Source: B10-G9 sp964627755
GTDB taxonomy: Bacteria; Chloroflexota; Anaerolineae; Anaerolineales; UBA11858
Direction of reading: 5' to 3'
NCBI GenBank assembly: GCA_964627755.1
Contig: CAZVIH010000026.1
Coordinates: 1-9,318 of the forward strand
DNA: 9,318 nucleotides
Below the pieces are notes generated by a model. It was given only the letters and a program-made list of their open reading frames with translations, searched no databases and was not told the DNA's origin. Shown here in pieces: positions 6,604-9,318 of this stretch. Each line of letters begins with the position of its first letter. Position 1 is the first letter of the stretch. The position numbers were made by a program, and so were the translations under genes.

Positions 6604-6655
6604 GGTTATCAACCTTCAGGCAGAGCGTGGTTCCAAAAAGATAACCTTCAATCAT
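6596..6655 (-). CDS. Possible 19-codon leader ORF between permease and response regulator
   Basis: The permease stop codon overlaps a start codon as TAATG. The frame from ATG 6655 reads MIEGYLFGTTLCLKVDNHG and ends with TAG at 6598-6596, just 5 nt inside the response regulator gene. GGAG (6665-6662) lies 6 nt upstream, good spacing for initiation. If translated, ribosomes would be delivered to the regulator's own start, giving coupling across the gap. Against it: the GGAG is also the permease's own codons, and a frame this short arises easily by chance. No family is recognised. Confidence 0.25.
   Translation of the reverse strand: MIEGYLFGTTLCLKVDNHG
6604..6650 (-). repeat. Inverted and direct repeats upstream of the response regulator
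   Basis: On the minus strand GGTTATC (6646-6640) and GATAACC (6610-6604) are perfect 7-bp inverted arms with a 29-nt loop. The second arm ends directly at the regulator's ATG. The octamer TGAAGGTT occurs twice (6650-6643 and 6618-6611), 32 nt apart, close to three helical turns. The second copy contains the GAAGG ribosome site of the regulator. The arrangement could be an RNA fold that hides the start, or a binding site for autoregulation. Both readings are inference, and repeats of this length can occur by chance. Confidence 0.4.
6613..6617 (-). promoter_or_regulatory. Ribosome site that decides the response regulator start
   Basis: GAAGG on the minus strand lies 9 nt before ATG 6603 but directly touches the alternative in-frame TTG at 6612-6610. 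Only the ATG leaves workable spacing, so the protein should begin MDRILVVDDD. The site lies inside one copy of the TGAAGGTT repeat. Confidence 0.7.
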
Positions 6656-7881
6656 TACTCGCTCCGAAGGGCTTCGATGGGTTCTAGCTGGGATGCCCGG
6701 TTGGCAGGGTAAATCCCAAAGAATAGACCAACAGCTGCTGAGAATAGGGTGGCAAGTAGGACGGAGTTAATGGTAATGGCGGGGTTCAAGAGGAAGTCAT
6801 TGGCTGCAGCAATCTTTCCGATCCCCAGGGATAACAACCAACCCAGGATGATGCCTACAATACCGCCAATCACACTTAATAAGGATGATTCGATCAGGAA
6901 TTGGATCAGGATATCCTTTTTCTTGGCGCCTACGGCTTTTCTCAAACCGATTTCTTTGGTTCTTTCAGTAACTGAAACCAGCATGATATTCATGATCCCT
7001 ATCCCACCTACCAGTAAGCTGATACCAGCTACTCCCCCCAGGAAAATTGTAAAAACACCAGTAACCGTAGAAGCCATATCCAGGAACACTTCCTGGGAAA
7101 GGATTGAAAAATCATTCTCGCCCAACTTTATATTATGGCGGTCGCGCAAGATGGTTGACACTTCTTCTTCAGCCATTTTTACAGAATCGGCATCAATCGC
7201 TGATACATAAATTAGATCAACCTGGTTTTTTACACTGCGGGGCATCAACCTTGTTTGAGCTGTAGTCAAGGGAATTAATATTTGATCATCCGGGCTGCTT
7301 CCGAATCCCGAACCACCTTCTTTTTTCAGAATACCCACAACGCGGAAAGGCTGTCCAGCAACTCTGACTGTCTCCCCTACTAAACCGTCAGATCTCCCAA
7401 ATAGATCTTCGGCCACGTTAGTGCCCAGGATTGCCGCTGAGGCCAAGCCTGAGATTTGAGAAGAGGAAAAGAACTCCCCTTCAGAAAGTTCTATTGTTTG
7501 AACATCACCATACTTTTCGGTCACACCTACAAATGCTGCGTTGGTTGCATTACCTGCATTGGTCAATTCTGCCTGGCCCTGTATCACCGGGGCTGCTGCT
7601 GCCACTGACGGCGCATAAATTGGATCCGCGATCGCTTCTGCATCCCGAATGGTCAATGGTTTGGGATTAGTGACATCTTCATAGTTTGTCATCACAAAAA
7701 GGAGGTTGGTGCCAATACCTTCGATTTCTCCCACAATGGCCTGTTCTGTACCATTACCAATTGCCAGCATGGCTATCACCGCGCCGACGCCGATAATGAT
7801 GCCCAGCATGGTTAATGCTGTGCGTACTTTATTTGAAGTGAGGCTTTCTAATGCCTCGATTAATGAGGATCCAAAATCCAT
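6655..7881 (-). CDS. ABC transporter permease, MacB/FtsX family (YknZ-like)
   Basis: A 408-residue permease. Helix 1 (about 20-41) is followed by a large extracytoplasmic MacB-type domain (about 42-270) and three more helices (about 274-302, 328-352 and 372-392), the standard four-helix FtsX/MacB topology. Family marks include ALTMLGIIIGVGAVIAM near the N-terminus, the cytoplasmic stretch ERTKEIGLRKAVGAKKKDIL (306-325) that contacts the ATPase, and the terminal PANRASQLEPIEALRSE. Type VII ABC systems of this kind do mechanical work on periplasmic or surface substrates (peptides, toxins, lipoproteins) rather than pumping them through their own channel. The start at 7881 lies 2 nt after the ATPase stop, and its GGAG ribosome site lies in the last codons of that gene, so translation is coupled. 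Unlike E. coli MacB, the ATPase is a separate protein, as in YknYZ. The substrate is unknown. Confidence 0.93.
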   Translation of the reverse strand: MDFGSSLIEALESLTSNKVRTALTMLGIIIGVGAVIAMLAIGNGTEQAIVGEIEGIGTNLLFVMTNYEDVTNPKPLTIRDAEAIADPIYAPSVAAAAPVIQGQAELTNAGNATNAAFVGVTEKYGDVQTIELSEGEFFSSSQISGLASAAILGTNVAEDLFGRSDGLVGETVRVAGQPFRVVGILKKEGGSGFGSSPDDQILIPLTTAQTRLMPRSVKNQVDLIYVSAIDADSVKMAEEEVSTILRDRHNIKLGENDFSILSQEVFLDMASTVTGVFTIFLGGVAGISLLVGGIGIMNIMLVSVTERTKEIGLRKAVGAKKKDILIQFLIESSLLSVIGGIVGIILGWLLSLGIGKIAAANDFLLNPAITINSVLLATLFSAAVGLFFGIYPANRASQLEPIEALRSE

Positions 7882-7883
7882 AT

Positions 7884-8561
7884 TTACTCCGCTATTTTTC
7901 CATCCCGAATAGAGATCACCCGATCAGTTACATCAGCAATTTCCGGGTCATGGGTGACGATTATCAAGGTAGTACCTAAGTCTTTATTTAAATTCTTCAG
8001 CAGGGTCATGATCTCATCTCCGGATTTTGAATCCAGGTTTCCGGTTGGCTCATCTGCCATGATGATTGCGGGGTTATTTACCAGCGCCCGTGCTATGGCC
8101 ACTCTCTGCATCTGTCCACCTGAAAGTTCGTTGGGGCGGTGATGAATTCGGTCACCCAACCCTACAGCTTCCAGAGCCTCCGTAGCTACCTGTTTTCTAT
8201 CGCGCCCATTTAATACTGCGTAGCGCATGGGCAGTTCAACATTGGACAAGGCTGTTGCCCTTGGAAGCAGGTTAAAACTCTGAAAAACAAAACCCACCCC
8301 CCGGTTACGGATCTCAGCCAATTGATCGTCGTTTAAAGTTGCCACGCTCTCGCCGTTCAGTTGGTATTCACCAGAAGTCGGTCGATCCAGGCATCCCAGG
8401 ATATTCATCAAAGTTGATTTTCCGGATCCTGAAGGTCCCATTATGGAAAGAATTTCTCCTGGTGCAATATTTACCGATAATCCCCGCAGGGCGTGCACTT
8501 TTACTTCGCCCATTTGATACACTTTCGTAATGTCTTTTGCTTCAACAACCCATTTCGTCAT
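7884..8561 (-). CDS. ABC transporter ATPase, MacB/LolD family (YknY-like)
   Basis: A 225-residue nucleotide-binding subunit with every element intact: Walker A GPSGSGKST (42-50), Q-loop Gln94 in FVFQSFNLLP, signature LSGGQ (146-150), Walker B IIMADE (166-171), D-loop GNLDSKSG and switch His204 in VTHD. The stretch EPTGNLDS and the NLLPRATALSNVELPM region after the Q-loop are typical of the LolD/MacB/YknY branch. The protein should dimerise on the cytoplasmic side and drive the permease encoded next. The ATG is preceded by AGGAG 7 nt away. The gene lies 27 nt after the adaptor gene and 2 nt before the permease, in one operon. Its length is normal for the family. Confidence 0.96.
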   Translation of the reverse strand: MTKWVVEAKDITKVYQMGEVKVHALRGLSVNIAPGEILSIMGPSGSGKSTLMNILGCLDRPTSGEYQLNGESVATLNDDQLAEIRNRGVGFVFQSFNLLPRATALSNVELPMRYAVLNGRDRKQVATEALEAVGLGDRIHHRPNELSGGQMQRVAIARALVNNPAIIMADEPTGNLDSKSGDEIMTLLKNLNKDLGTTLIIVTHDPEIADVTDRVISIRDGKIAE

Positions 8562-8588
8562 TATTTACTCCTGCCCGTATCTACCAAA

Positions 8589-9318
8589 CTAGCGGAATGC
8601 CTCCACCCCTTCTGGTGGGCCATCCCCGGGCTGCATTTCCTCAAATATACTTATATTGGGGGGATTAAGAACTATAAAGTCACCTTCCCCAATCTCTCCA
8701 CTTATTAGCTCACTGAATTCATCTGAAGACGCGCCTAAAGTTATCGGGACACGTTTCAAGGAAGCAGGATTTGCATTTTCTCCGTTTATAGAAAGGTATA
8801 CAATCTGCTCCCCTTTCACCCAGCGAACCGCTCTGTTGGGAATTAACAAGGCATTCTCAACCTGGCGAACAACGACCTGCACCCCTGCTGTTAACCCCGG
8901 GCGGACTTCCTCATCAGCATCTAAAATATTAATAGTCACCTCAAAGGAGACCAATCCCTGTTGCTGGGTACCTACCGGTGAGACTTCAACAACCTCACCC
9001 TGGTATTCCTTGTCCAAGATGGCATCAAAGGACAAGGTGGCAGGTTGGCCAACTTTAATCTGGTTGATATCCACTTCAGAAACGGCTACATCCACTAACA
9101 GGTTGTCCAGATTATCAATCCTGAAAGCCAGGCTGTTTGGACCAACAAGATCTCCCGGAAGGGTCTCAACCGCGGTGATCACCCCGGGAAATGGAGCTGT
9201 TATAAACGCAGCATCCAGGGATGCCTGGGCTGCAGAAATTCGGGCTTCTGCCATGGTGACCTCATCAGGGTCTGGGCCATCTTTGACCCTTTCATACTGT
9301 CGCTCAGCTGCATCCAGG
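8589..9318 (-). CDS. Partial gene (C-terminal part): HlyD/MacA-type adaptor of the ABC exporter (YknX-like)
   Basis: The frame is open to the right edge, so the N-terminus (signal or anchor, first lipoyl half, much of the hairpin) lies outside the window; 242 residues are visible. The fragment begins in the alpha-helical coiled-coil hairpin (AERQYERVKDGPDPDEV, then EARISAAQASLDAA). It then passes into the second lipoyl half with the typical FITAPFPGVITAVE and GDLV motifs, a beta-barrel domain (LLVDVAVSEVDINQIKVGQPA and onward) and a membrane-proximal domain with NALLIPNRAVRW. An internal ATG at 9254 is not the real start, because homologous sequence continues upstream of it. It is encoded before the ATPase and permease, the order of YknXYZ and MacAB. 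Its acidic, Pro/Gly-rich tail (EEMQPGDGPPEGVEAF) has no obvious function. In an organism without an outer membrane it would act at the cell surface rather than bridge to TolC. Confidence 0.93.
   Translation of the reverse strand, partial: LDAAERQYERVKDGPDPDEVTMAEARISAAQASLDAAFITAPFPGVITAVETLPGDLVGPNSLAFRIDNLDNLLVDVAVSEVDINQIKVGQPATLSFDAILDKEYQGEVVEVSPVGTQQQGLVSFEVTINILDADEEVRPGLTAGVQVVVRQVENALLIPNRAVRWVKGEQIVYLSINGENANPASLKRVPITLGASSDEFSELISGEIGEGDFIVLNPPNISIFEEMQPGDGPPEGVEAFR

Noticed and set aside
6749..7210. 153-codon open frame on the plus strand
   Set aside because: It is fully antisense to the permease gene, whose family motifs are clear.
8589..9254. Adaptor gene starting at the internal ATG 9254
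   Set aside because: The same frame continues upstream to the window edge with coiled-coil sequence typical of the family, so the gene is cut by the edge rather than starting here.

Overview
The window looks like a bacterial chromosome segment. Seven complete protein genes and two more cut by the window edges all lie on the minus strand, so transcription runs from high to low coordinates. Most genes have clear Shine-Dalgarno sequences. Two sigma70-type promoters and one hairpin terminator can be read directly. I saw no tRNA, rRNA, CRISPR array or recognisable insertion sequence. The gene set (DegV family, PiT transporter with a DUF47 partner, split MacB/YknYZ-type ABC exporter, OmpR-type two-component system, DUF4956) with moderate GC suggests a Chloroflexota (Anaerolineae-like) or Firmicutes-like organism. 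That placement is inference and weak.

Layout in transcription order. (1) 9318-6655: an ABC export operon of a HlyD/MacA-type adaptor (5' end outside the window), an ATPase and a four-helix FtsX/MacB permease. The order matches the YknX-YknY-YknZ arrangement of Bacillus subtilis. (2) 6603-4799: an OmpR/PhoB-family response regulator overlapping its histidine kinase by ATGA, about 50 nt after the permease and probably in the same operon. The junction holds a possible 19-codon reading frame, a 7-bp inverted repeat and an 8-bp direct repeat. (3) 4735-2891: a strong promoter (TTGGCA, 17 nt, TATAAT), a leader of about 90 nt, the phosphate transporter pit, its DUF47/PhoU-like partner, and a hairpin terminator. 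(4) 2871-1962: a second promoter (TTGAAA, 17 nt, TAAAAT) and a monocistronic DegV-family fatty-acid-binding protein. (5) 1961-1315: 647 nt of AT-rich sequence with no convincing gene. (6) 1314-1: an AT-rich pair, a DUF4956 membrane protein followed by the start of a secreted or membrane-anchored protein of unknown family that runs off the left edge.

How the genes may work together. The two-component system sits between an exporter operon and a phosphate-uptake operon and could regulate either. Gene order favours co-transcription with the exporter, as in envelope-stress systems of the BaeSR type. The pit-DUF47 pair has its own promoter. DUF4956 genes often neighbour VTC-type polyphosphate polymerase and CotH-kinase genes, so the left pair may belong to such a locus, but no VTC gene is visible here. 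The roughly 1.96 kb at the left is clearly more AT-rich (20-38% GC in lines I counted) than the rest (about 45-58%), so a compositional boundary falls near the end of the DegV gene.

I did not find a demonstrably new system. The items most worth a second look are the unidentified left-edge protein with its DUF4956 partner, and the regulatory junction upstream of the response regulator.
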